From positions 1 through 22,689 of IMG/VR virus record IMGVR_UViG_3300025810_000090: a stretch of 22,689 bases of DNA; one strand, given 5' to 3'. The notes under the pieces are model-generated. The model was not told where the DNA came from and did no database searches. It saw only the letters and a program-made list of their open reading frames with translations. The position numbers and the translations under genes are program-made. The stretch comes from a virus. Positions within the stretch are counted from its first letter, which is position 1, and each line of letters begins with the position of its first letter. This document shows, piece by piece, positions 1 through 5,721 of this stretch.

Positions 1-432
1 ACACCTGAAGGACAAGCAAAATTTTCAGATATGAATAAAGAGGCTTTGGAAAGAGGCTATGAAGGATTAATGGTCAAGCCAGTTGATTCAATTTATGAAT
101 GTAAACGAAGTTATTCTTGGTTAAAAATTAAACCTTTTATTGAAGTAACTCTTACAGTAACAGAAGTCGAAGAAGGCACAGGCAGAAACGAGGGTAGACT
201 CGGCGCACTAATTTGTGAAGGCACAGATGATGGACAGTTTATCAAAGTAAATGTTGGTAGTGGGCTTAGCGACACCGACAGAGATGTATTCTGGGATGCT
301 AAGGATAAAGTAATAGGACAGTTGGTTGAAGTAAGAGCAGATGCAATTACACAAAACCAAGATGGTTCCTACAGTTTAAGATTTCCTCGTTTTAAAACAT
401 TTAGAGGATTTGAAGTTGGAGAAAAACTATAA
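1..432 (+). CDS. ATP-dependent DNA ligase, C-terminal part (5' end outside window)
   Basis: The reading frame is open from base 1 and runs to TAA at 430-432, giving 143 residues of the C-terminal part. Visible motifs are nucleotidyltransferase motif IV (EGLMVK, about residues 21-26) and motif V (SWLKIK, about residues 39-44). They are followed by roughly 100 residues fitting an OB-fold domain. This order (end of the adenylation domain, then OB fold) is that of ATP-dependent DNA ligases, which seal nicks through a ligase-AMP intermediate. The lysine motif I lies upstream of the window and cannot be checked. T4-like phages carry such a ligase (gp30), but I cannot tell from this fragment whether it is gp30-like or another phage ligase lineage. 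The next gene overlaps the stop by one base. Confidence 0.85.
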   Translation, partial: TPEGQAKFSDMNKEALERGYEGLMVKPVDSIYECKRSYSWLKIKPFIEVTLTVTEVEEGTGRNEGRLGALICEGTDDGQFIKVNVGSGLSDTDRDVFWDAKDKVIGQLVEVRADAITQNQDGSYSLRFPRFKTFRGFEVGEKL

Positions 433-686
433 TGTATTGCACAGAAATAAATGAAGTTAATGGCGGTAAACAATATGTTTACAAATTTCCAAATGGTTAT
501 GGTGCTTCAGTAGTAAAACATGATTTTTCATACGGCGGTAAGGATGACCTATGGGAGTTAGCAGTTTTAAAAGAAGGGGAACTTTGTTATGATACCCCAA
601 TTACTAATGATGTTTTGGGAAATCTAACTACAGGTGAAGTAAACGAAACTTTGGAACTAATACAGGATATACCAAAGCCACGCTAA
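432..686 (+). CDS. Small conserved-type phage protein, unknown function
   Basis: 84 residues, ATG overlapping the ligase stop (TAATG). A GGAG at 418-421 lies 11 bases upstream and can serve as ribosome binding site, so it is likely translated with ligase. The sequence is soluble in character, with several aromatic residues and short predicted strands (YVYKFPNGYGASVV near the start). There is no signal peptide, membrane helix or catalytic motif I recognise. The composition (C, W, G-rich turns) looks like a small beta-rich domain. I know proteins of this kind as unknowns in marine T4-like phages but cannot assign a role. Confidence 0.75.
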   Translation: MYCTEINEVNGGKQYVYKFPNGYGASVVKHDFSYGGKDDLWELAVLKEGELCYDTPITNDVLGNLTTGEVNETLELIQDIPKPR

Positions 687-701
687 AAAGTTTTTTCTGC
701 A

Positions 702-709
702 TATAAATA
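702..709 (+). promoter_or_regulatory. T4-type late promoter box TATAAATA
   Basis: Exact T4 late consensus TATAAATA in the 46-base gap before the gene at 733. With the T4 geometry (start 6 bases after the box) transcription would begin near 715, leaving an 18-base leader that contains the GGAG ribosome binding site at 722-725. There is no -35 element, as expected for gp55-type late promoters. Confidence 0.75.
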
Positions 710-732
710 ATAGAAAATTATGGAGAAATGTG

Positions 733-951
733 ATGCCAATAAAATTTAAACCTTCCCAAGATATAAGAGACAAAAACTCAGGTAAAGTAAAACAAACTCA
801 TTTTTATATAAAGTCAACACCTAAAGAAGAATTGATAGAATATATTAATTCGTCTAATGGCAAACCAAAAATAAAAATGAAATGTAGAAACGAACTAACA
901 AGACGTGGAGTCCAAATAGTTTGGAAAACGGTTAGCCCAACCGGTATTTGA
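733..951 (+). CDS. Small conserved marine T4-like phage protein, unknown function
   Basis: 72 residues. I chose ATG at 733 rather than the in-frame GTG at 730 because GGAG at 722-725 is 7 bases upstream and the protein then begins MPIKFKPSQ. The body is basic (many K and R) with a conserved-looking HFYIKSTPKEEL segment and a CRNELTRRG segment. I recall near-identical small proteins in cyanomyoviruses and related marine phages, always as unknowns. It is the first gene behind a late box. The stop (TGA, 949-951) overlaps the ATG of the radical SAM gene by one base, so the two are probably translationally coupled. Confidence 0.82.
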   Translation: MPIKFKPSQDIRDKNSGKVKQTHFYIKSTPKEELIEYINSSNGKPKIKMKCRNELTRRGVQIVWKTVSPTGI

Positions 952-1820
952 TGAGACAAAAAACTTACTTAGAAATCTGGCCCGTTTTAGATTGTAATCT
1001 AAAATGTAAAAACTGTTCTATGGCAAGTCCGTATTTCAAAAGTAAACATGCTATTAATCTAGAACAATTTAAAAAAGATTGTGATAGAATGAAAGACTTA
1101 TTTAAACTAGATGTGGTTAGAATAAGTGGAGGTGAACCTACAACACACCCTGATATTATAGAAATTATGAAATATCCAAAGGAGTGTGGACTTGTTTACA
1201 AAACAAATCTTATTACAAACTGTCTTAACTTAGTTAGCCAACCAGATGAATTCTGGGAAGCATTAGACATTTTAAATATTAGTGTTTATCAAAATACAAA
1301 CATTAACTACGATAAAGTGTTTAGAAAGATAGAGGAAAAGTTAAAACAATATCCACATTTAAAATGTAATGATATTACAGACCCTGAGGTATACAATAAG
1401 TTTAGGGGGTATGAAAAAGATGTTAAGTCCAAAGGTATGGAAGTAAACATAGAACAAGGTTACTTCAAAAAAATGTGGGCAACTGAAAAATGGTCAGACG
1501 AAAAGGCAAACGAAATATTTTCAAGTTGCTGGATGAAGGATAGCACCTGGGGATTTCACGATGGACATTTTTATAGGTGTCCAATAACATTAATGAAGGA
1601 CAAACTATACGAACAAGAATCATGTAGTAGGTTTAACTTTGATGCTGATAGAATAAATATACACGACGCTGATGCAGAGGAACAATTAACTAAACTGTTG
1701 GAACAAACTACAGCATTGGAAGCGTGTAAAACGTGTTATGGCTTTAACACAGGTGTTGATGAACCTCACGAACAAATGGACAAAAATAAAATATTAATTA
1801 AAGATATCTTATATGCCTAA
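951..1820 (+). CDS. Radical SAM enzyme with SPASM-like C-terminal cysteines
   Basis: 289 residues from ATG 951, which overlaps the upstream stop; an in-frame TTG at 948 is less likely. Residues 15-22 carry the radical SAM 4Fe-4S motif CxxxCxxC (C15, C19, C22), and GGEP at 60-63 is the SAM-binding motif. The C-terminal third has further cysteines (C193, C210, C225, C259, C262), an arrangement typical of SPASM/twitch auxiliary cluster domains. The family forms a 5'-deoxyadenosyl radical from SAM. Members with auxiliary clusters often modify peptides or small molecules, and here the substrate is unknown. It is co-transcribed with two small genes and lies behind the late box at 702. It is not obviously QueE or the anaerobic NrdG activase: it is too long and has extra cysteines. 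Confidence 0.88.
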   Translation: MRQKTYLEIWPVLDCNLKCKNCSMASPYFKSKHAINLEQFKKDCDRMKDLFKLDVVRISGGEPTTHPDIIEIMKYPKECGLVYKTNLITNCLNLVSQPDEFWEALDILNISVYQNTNINYDKVFRKIEEKLKQYPHLKCNDITDPEVYNKFRGYEKDVKSKGMEVNIEQGYFKKMWATEKWSDEKANEIFSSCWMKDSTWGFHDGHFYRCPITLMKDKLYEQESCSRFNFDADRINIHDADAEEQLTKLLEQTTALEACKTCYGFNTGVDEPHEQMDKNKILIKDILYA

Positions 1821-1828
1821 GCGACCAT

Positions 1829-1845
1829 TATAAATATTATAAATA
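1829..1845 (+). promoter_or_regulatory. Tandem late promoter boxes TATAAATA x2
   Basis: Two exact TATAAATA octamers lie one base apart, at 1829-1836 and 1838-1845, directly after the radical SAM stop. With T4 geometry they would start transcription near 1842 and 1851. The second start is only 3 bases before ATG 1854. Both match consensus fully, with no -35 element. Confidence 0.75.
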
Positions 1846-1853
1846 GAGTAACT

Positions 1854-2162
1854 ATGCCACTATATACATTTGAAAACATTGAAACAGGAGAAGTTTTTGA
1901 TAAACTGATAAAACTTGCCGAACGTGAACAATTTTTGAAGGACAACCCAAATCTAAAACAGCAGATATCTGCACCGAGTTTAATAGGTGGCACAGGTGAT
2001 AGGACTAAGGCACCTGCAGGGTTTAAAGATGTATTACAAAAGATTGCTGATAAGGCACCTGGTTCTAAACTAGCGCAGGATTATGGGCGCAAAGACCCTA
2101 CAACGGTTAGAACTAGAACGGCGATAGAAAAAACAAAGAAGCGCCTTGGAATGGAAGACTAA
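1854..2162 (+). CDS. Small conserved phage protein, FmdB-like N-terminus without the zinc cysteines
   Basis: 102 residues. The N-terminus MPLYTFENIETGEVFDKL resembles the start of FmdB-type zinc-ribbon proteins, but the CxxC pairs are absent, so no zinc site is expected. The middle holds a Gly/Ala/Pro segment (APSLIGGTG, KAPAGFKDVL) and the C-terminus is a basic helix. From memory, similar proteins occur in marine T4-like phages, sometimes labelled as prohead or FmdB-like; I cannot confirm either. The gene sits immediately behind two late boxes with no Shine-Dalgarno, and its stop overlaps the next ATG by one base. A late, virion-related role is an inference from the promoter only. Confidence 0.75.
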   Translation: MPLYTFENIETGEVFDKLIKLAEREQFLKDNPNLKQQISAPSLIGGTGDRTKAPAGFKDVLQKIADKAPGSKLAQDYGRKDPTTVRTRTAIEKTKKRLGMED

Positions 2163-2266
2163 TGATTTTAGAAGCTCTGGGATGGGCTTTCTTAGTATTT
2201 TTAATTTGGAATACAGTAGGAATAGGTTGGATACTATACAAATTTAGAAAAGATATATTTAACTGA
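2162..2266 (+). CDS. 34-residue single-helix membrane peptide
   Basis: A short frame starting at the TAATG junction with the previous gene and ending TGA at 2264-2266. The peptide begins MILEALGWAFLVFLIW and ends with a basic tail (YKFRKDIFN). Residues about 3-25 form one hydrophobic helix with tryptophans at the edges, typical of a small inner-membrane protein. The one-base overlap supports translational coupling. The function is unknown. Phage peptides of this type include holin regulators and membrane-associated host modulators, but nothing here selects among them. Confidence 0.6.
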   Translation: MILEALGWAFLVFLIWNTVGIGWILYKFRKDIFN

Positions 2267-2359
2267 GAACAAATATTATATAATGAAAACTAAGGGGACC
2301 ACTTACAACAATTGATTTATATTTTGGTTTATCCAAAGATATTACCACGAGTAAACGAC
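2267..2359 (+). other. Short non-coding stretch before the tRNA
   Basis: About 90 bases without a credible gene; the only start here gives a 10-residue frame. A TATAAT at 2279-2284 has no good -35 at 16-18 bases, so I do not call it a promoter. No hairpin terminator is evident. Confidence 0.4.
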
Positions 2360-2367
2360 TATAAATA
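2360..2367 (+). promoter_or_regulatory. Late promoter box TATAAATA directly upstream of tRNA-Thr
   Basis: Exact consensus (preceded by C). T4 geometry puts the transcription start near A2373, 2 bases before the first base of the tRNA at 2375. This promoter would also serve the coiled-coil gene at 2469. Confidence 0.72.
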
Positions 2368-2374
2368 AACAAAC

Positions 2375-2450
2375 GCTGGATTAGCTCATTAGGTAGAGCA
2401 GGGGTTTTGTAAACCTCAGGTGGCCAGTTCGAATCCGGCATCCAGCACCA
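2375..2450 (+). tRNA. tRNA-Thr(UGU)
   Basis: A complete 76-base cloverleaf with encoded CCA. The 7-bp acceptor stem (GCTGGAT with ATCCAGC) is perfect. The D arm has GCTC/GAGC with an 8-base loop. The anticodon stem GGGGT/ACCTC has one G-U pair, and its 7-base loop TTTGTAA gives anticodon TGT (2408-2410), reading ACA. The T loop is TTCGAAT, with an A-C mismatch in the T stem (GCCAG/CCGGC). The discriminator is A, then CCA at 2448-2450. ACA is a frequent threonine codon in this AT-rich sequence, so a supplementary tRNA would help translation. It is the only tRNA I find in the window. Confidence 0.93.
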
Positions 2451-2468
2451 TACAACATAAGGAAAAAT

Positions 2469-2990
2469 ATGAATATAAAAATACCAACAGGAACAGAAAG
2501 ACTTTACTTAGAAAAGTTAGTAGATGTTTTAAGAGACGAAATTTCAGGCCTTATGCAAGATAGGTCTAGCTTATCGTCTGCTCTTACAATCTACAATGAA
2601 TTGGAAGTAGAACAAAATAGAAGACTCGATGAAGCACATAAAGAAATTATGGAAAAAGAAATTGAGATTAAACATCTTAAACGAGAACTTGCCCAGGCTA
2701 AAAAGAAGAAACCAGTAAAGAAACAAAAACCTTCAGTATTAGAAAAAGTTACATCAGCAGTTCCTATTGAAGAAGTTACAATACCGACAGGTGAAGAATT
2801 ACATAAGATGCCTAAAGCTAAACTTGTTCAGGCAGCTAAACAGCTAGGGTTTTCATATGATATGAAACAGGCTAAACATCTTATGATAGAACAATTTGAA
2901 AAAGACACAGATGCATTTATTAAAGGCCTTAAAGAAGAGGGTGCTTTTGTAAATTTAGAAGAAGAGGATTTAGATGGCGGAAGCTATTAA
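2469..2990 (+). CDS. Coiled-coil protein with C-terminal HeH/SAP-like segment
   Basis: 173 residues. AAGGA just upstream (2459-2463) supports ATG 2469. Residues about 8-80 are a continuous charged helix with heptad character (EKLVDVLRDEI..., EIMEKEIEIKHLKREL), followed by a poly-Lys patch (KKKKPVKKQKP). The C-terminal part (about residues 118-155, KMPKAKLVQAAKQLG...) resembles the short helix-extended-helix / SAP-type DNA-binding motif. The first 40 residues of the protein at 14282 have a similar K-x-KLV-x-x-AK pattern. The protein may be a DNA-binding or scaffold-type component, but the function is unknown. Its stop overlaps the next ATG by one base. Confidence 0.75.
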   Translation: MNIKIPTGTERLYLEKLVDVLRDEISGLMQDRSSLSSALTIYNELEVEQNRRLDEAHKEIMEKEIEIKHLKRELAQAKKKKPVKKQKPSVLEKVTSAVPIEEVTIPTGEELHKMPKAKLVQAAKQLGFSYDMKQAKHLMIEQFEKDTDAFIKGLKEEGAFVNLEEEDLDGGSY

Positions 2991-3634
2991 TGTTCTGGGT
3001 CTTTGGTGATAGTTGGGCTGAAGGATATGGCCTAAAGAAAAACGAAAAGAATTTTAGTAACTGGATTCAAGAATTTACAGGTGAAAGAGTAGCCAACTAT
3101 GGTAAAGCTGCCTCCTCATTAGGACATATTACATTTGATGTTCTAAAACATTCTAACTCCTTTTCAGTTGGCGACACTCTAATTGTCGTTACCCCTCCTG
3201 ATGTTAGATGGTATGATATTAAAAGCAAAACTCAATGCACTTCATTGTTTGAAGGTATGACGAAGTATGACGAATTCTTAGAGGATAAAACTGTAGAGTG
3301 GTTTACTTATCACCATAATTTATTCGGTATGACGATTGTAAATAAAGCTATACAAAGGGGCATGAAAGTTGTTCTTATGAGAAACTTTGGTTCTTTGCAC
3401 TTGTGGGATTGGGCGGAAGATATTATACTACGACATACATTAAATAAAGAGCAAAGTCTTACAGAAATGCTAACAGATAATAAATTCAATTTAAGTTCTG
3501 GATTGGTTGAGCAAGGATTTAAAATTAACCAATTTAAAGAAATACCACATCCAAACTTTATTCCTGGGGATAATCATCCTAACGAAACAGGACACAAAAT
3601 AATAGCAAGAAAAGTGCTTGACTTTTTGAAATAA
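2990..3634 (+). CDS. SGNH/GDSL-type hydrolase
   Basis: 214 residues, starting at the TAATG junction. Block I is at the extreme N-terminus (FGDSW, Ser at residue 8), and NYGKAASS near residue 37 can be the second block. Block V is DNHPNETGH, with H196 followed by PN. The aspartate is two residues before the histidine rather than three. SGNH enzymes hydrolyse esters on lipids, glycans or acetylated sugars with a Ser-His pair. No signal peptide is present, so the enzyme acts in the cytoplasm or is carried in the virion. In phages such proteins often act on host surface glycans or remove acetyl groups; the substrate here cannot be told. The promoter of the next gene lies inside its last codons. 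Confidence 0.8.
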   Translation: MFWVFGDSWAEGYGLKKNEKNFSNWIQEFTGERVANYGKAASSLGHITFDVLKHSNSFSVGDTLIVVTPPDVRWYDIKSKTQCTSLFEGMTKYDEFLEDKTVEWFTYHHNLFGMTIVNKAIQRGMKVVLMRNFGSLHLWDWAEDIILRHTLNKEQSLTEMLTDNKFNLSSGLVEQGFKINQFKEIPHPNFIPGDNHPNETGHKIIARKVLDFLK

Positions 3635-3646
3635 CGAACTTATAAT
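3618..3646 (+). promoter_or_regulatory. Sigma70-type promoter (TTGACT-N17-TATAAT) giving a leaderless start
   Basis: TTGACT at 3618-3623, a spacer of exactly 17 bases, then TATAAT at 3641-3646: 11 of 12 consensus bases. The -35 lies in the end of the SGNH gene. The expected start, about 7 bases after the -10, is A3653, the first base of the start codon of the next gene. Confidence 0.78.
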
Positions 3647-3652
3647 AAGTGT

Positions 3653-4738
3653 ATGAATAAGAACTTACACTTAGAACACTTAGAAGATACAGTTTTAAAC
3701 TTCGGCACACAGGGTGCTAAAGATAGTGTTGAACTGTTGAACAAAGGTTTTGTTCCTACTGTAAAATATGACGGCTCCCCAGCTGTCTTTGCAGGCACAG
3801 ACCCAAGTGATGGTAAGTTCTTTGTTGCTAAAAAGTCCGTCTTTAATAAAACTCCTATATTATATAAGACCCCTGGTCAAATTAAAAAGGCGGACTTGCC
3901 TAATGACCTTAAAGATAAATTTATGGTCGCACTTAAAGAATTTAAAAAGTTAGACATCAAGGGTGTTATACAAGGTGATATCATGTTTACTAAAAATGAT
4001 ATTAAAAGAATAAATAGTGCTTATGTTACATTTCAACCTAATACGATTACTTACAGATTACAAGAAGTTGAAGTCAGAGATAAAAACATAGGAGTTGTTT
4101 GGCATACACAATACACAGGTAAGTCATTAGAAACTATGACAGCATCCTTTGACTTTAGTATTGATTCCTTAAAACAAACTAAAAATGTATGGCAACGAGA
4201 TGCAAACTACAAAGGTGGCTTCGTTAGTGTAGACACAAACAATATCAATATACCAACTAAACTTACTAAATTCCTTAATATACAAAATAGTTTTCCTAGT
4301 AAACTTATAGGTGCAAAGTTAAAAACATTTAATAACAAGTTCGTAATGGATGGCAAAAAATTACCGTCATCTAAAAGACATGCTAAAAGTTATATTACAT
4401 ATGTTAAAAACAGATATAATATTGAAATAGATAAACTTAAGACAGTCAAAGCACGCACACAGCTAACTGAACAAAGAGACCAGGTAGTTAAGGCACTACA
4501 GGCAGAAGTAAACACTATACAGAGTGTCGTAGAGTTTCAGAAAGCTATTACAACGGCTAAAAACAAAGTAATAAACAAACTTAACAAAAATCATGACGTG
4601 GCTTGTTTTATAGGTGAACAAAGAACTAATCCTGAGGGCTATGTGGCAATCAGTAAAAGTGGTCCTATAAAACTTGTAAATAGATATGAATTTAGTTATA
4701 ATAACTTTAACGGAGAAAAACAATGGCAAAAACAGTAG
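3653..4738 (+). CDS. Ligase-like covalent nucleotidyltransferase (DUF6267-type)
   Basis: 361 residues. The sequence carries the hallmarks of the ligase/capping nucleotidyltransferase fold. Motif I is KYDG at 38-41 (putative AMP-accepting Lys38), an acidic GDIMF segment lies at 109-113, motif IV is EGYV at 328-331, and motif V is IKLVNR at 339-344. The long insert between motifs (about 130-310) and the lack of a C-terminal OB fold separate it from the DNA ligase at the window start. From memory it matches a phage family named DUF6267; the name should be checked. Ligation of RNA or modification of a protein or nucleotide are possible roles, and the substrate is unknown. It has its own early-type promoter and no ribosome binding site. 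Its last 16 bases overlap the next nucleotidyltransferase gene. Confidence 0.75.
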   Translation: MNKNLHLEHLEDTVLNFGTQGAKDSVELLNKGFVPTVKYDGSPAVFAGTDPSDGKFFVAKKSVFNKTPILYKTPGQIKKADLPNDLKDKFMVALKEFKKLDIKGVIQGDIMFTKNDIKRINSAYVTFQPNTITYRLQEVEVRDKNIGVVWHTQYTGKSLETMTASFDFSIDSLKQTKNVWQRDANYKGGFVSVDTNNINIPTKLTKFLNIQNSFPSKLIGAKLKTFNNKFVMDGKKLPSSKRHAKSYITYVKNRYNIEIDKLKTVKARTQLTEQRDQVVKALQAEVNTIQSVVEFQKAITTAKNKVINKLNKNHDVACFIGEQRTNPEGYVAISKSGPIKLVNRYEFSYNNFNGEKQWQKQ

Positions 4739-5268
4739 TATTTACATATGGCAGATTTAACCCACCAACTAAGGGGCATGCTAAATTGATTAGCAAAATT
4801 AAAGACGTCGCACAAAGTAATAATGCTGACCATGTAATTGTTGCATCCCATACACAGGACAACAAAAAGAATCCGTTACCACAAGACGTAAAAGTAGAAC
4901 ATTTAAATAACTTGTTCCCAGAAACAAACTTTAGATGTTCAGATAAAACAAATCCTACTTTTGTCAATCAACTAGCTTTGTTAGATAAAGAGTATGATAA
5001 TGTTGTATTTGTTGCAGGAAGCGACCGTGTAGAAACTTACGCCTCGGTTCTTAATAAATACAATGGTAAAGACTTTACATTTAAAAATGTAGAGGTTGTA
5101 TCCGCAGGTCAAAGAGACCCAGACGGTGATAGCGTTGAAGGTATATCCGCAACACAAATGCGAGAGTATGCTATTAACAATGACCTCGAAAGTTTTAAGA
5201 AAGCTTTACCTAGCGATTACGCATTATCAGAAAATTTATTTAACGAGGTTAGAAAATGTTTAAATTAA
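4723..5268 (+). CDS. HIGH-type nucleotidyltransferase (cytidylyltransferase / NMN adenylyltransferase-like)
   Basis: 181 residues, ATG 4723 behind GGAG at about 4711. The N-terminus has the nucleotidylyltransferase signature RFNPPTKGH (residues 11-19, with GH at 18-19), and ISATQMRE at 141-148 is the ISSTxxR-type motif that contacts the triphosphate. This fold (Rossmann-like, NadM/NadD/cytidylyltransferase superfamily) joins a nucleotide to a phosphorylated substrate. The NadE-type gene at 19397 in the same window makes NAD chemistry attractive, but substrate specificity cannot be read from these motifs. Similar proteins in marine T4-like phages are usually called cytidylyltransferases. It overlaps both the upstream gene and the endolysin gene. 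Confidence 0.85.
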   Translation: MAKTVVFTYGRFNPPTKGHAKLISKIKDVAQSNNADHVIVASHTQDNKKNPLPQDVKVEHLNNLFPETNFRCSDKTNPTFVNQLALLDKEYDNVVFVAGSDRVETYASVLNKYNGKDFTFKNVEVVSAGQRDPDGDSVEGISATQMREYAINNDLESFKKALPSDYALSENLFNEVRKCLN

Positions 5269-5705
5269 GTAACATAAGCAAAGAAAGATTAGAAGGCATC
5301 AAGCCTGAATTACGTGCAGTTGTAGAAAGAGCAATAGAAATTACAGAAGTTGATTTCGGAGTAACTCAAGGACTAAGAACAATAGAAGAACAAGAAGCAC
5401 TTGTAGCTAGAGGTGCAAGTAAAACTATGAAGTCCAAACATTTAACAGGTGACGCTGTAGATTTAGCTGCCTATGTGGGCTCTAGAGTTAGTTGGGAAAT
5501 TAAACTTTATGATGATATTGCTGATGCTATGAAACAGGCAGCTATAGAATTAAATACTCCTATTAGATGGGGAGCAGCTTGGACAGTAGCAGATATTACT
5601 AAATGGGAAGGCACAATGGAAGAGGCTATGAATGCCTATGTCGATTGGCGTAGAAAAGAAGGAAGAAGACCATTTATTGATGCACCGCATTTTGAACTAG
5701 TTTAG
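5256..5705 (+). CDS. Endolysin, M15-type L-alanyl-D-glutamate / D-Ala peptidase
   Basis: 149 residues, about the usual size for single-domain phage M15 peptidases. The zinc site is clear: SKHLTGDAVDL (H62 and D69, the SxHxxGxAxD motif), then APHFEL at the C-terminus (H145, with the catalytic region before it). The early VTQGLRTIEEQEALVARG segment is also typical of this family (VanY/peptidase_M15_4, e.g. phage T5 endolysin). It cuts peptidoglycan stem peptides at lysis. No signal peptide is present, so it needs a holin to reach the cell wall. The start overlaps the preceding gene by 13 bases. Confidence 0.9.
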   Translation: MFKLSNISKERLEGIKPELRAVVERAIEITEVDFGVTQGLRTIEEQEALVARGASKTMKSKHLTGDAVDLAAYVGSRVSWEIKLYDDIADAMKQAAIELNTPIRWGAAWTVADITKWEGTMEEAMNAYVDWRRKEGRRPFIDAPHFELV

Positions 5706-5708
5706 TCT

Positions 5709-5716
5709 TATAAATA
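5709..5716 (+). promoter_or_regulatory. Late promoter box TATAAATA 5 bases before a start codon
   Basis: Exact consensus between the endolysin stop and ATG 5722. In T4 geometry (+1 six bases after the box) transcription starts exactly at A5722, the first base of the start codon. No Shine-Dalgarno is present. Confidence 0.78.
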
Positions 5717-5721
5717 GTCGT

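Noticed and set aside
2279-2284. TATAAT as an early promoter of the tRNA
   Set aside because: No -35 at 16-18 bases upstream; the late box at 2360 explains tRNA expression better.
2259-2441. Minus-strand frame over the tRNA region
   Set aside because: It covers the tRNA and the late box on the opposite strand, has no ribosome site and no protein-like composition.
3768-3953. Second + frame inside the ligase-like gene
   Set aside because: Ser/Leu-rich out-of-frame reading of a gene with clear motifs; no start signal.
4707-4967. Minus-strand hydrophobic frame over the HIGH-type gene
   Set aside because: Antisense of the RFNPPTKGH region; all recognised genes are on the + strand.
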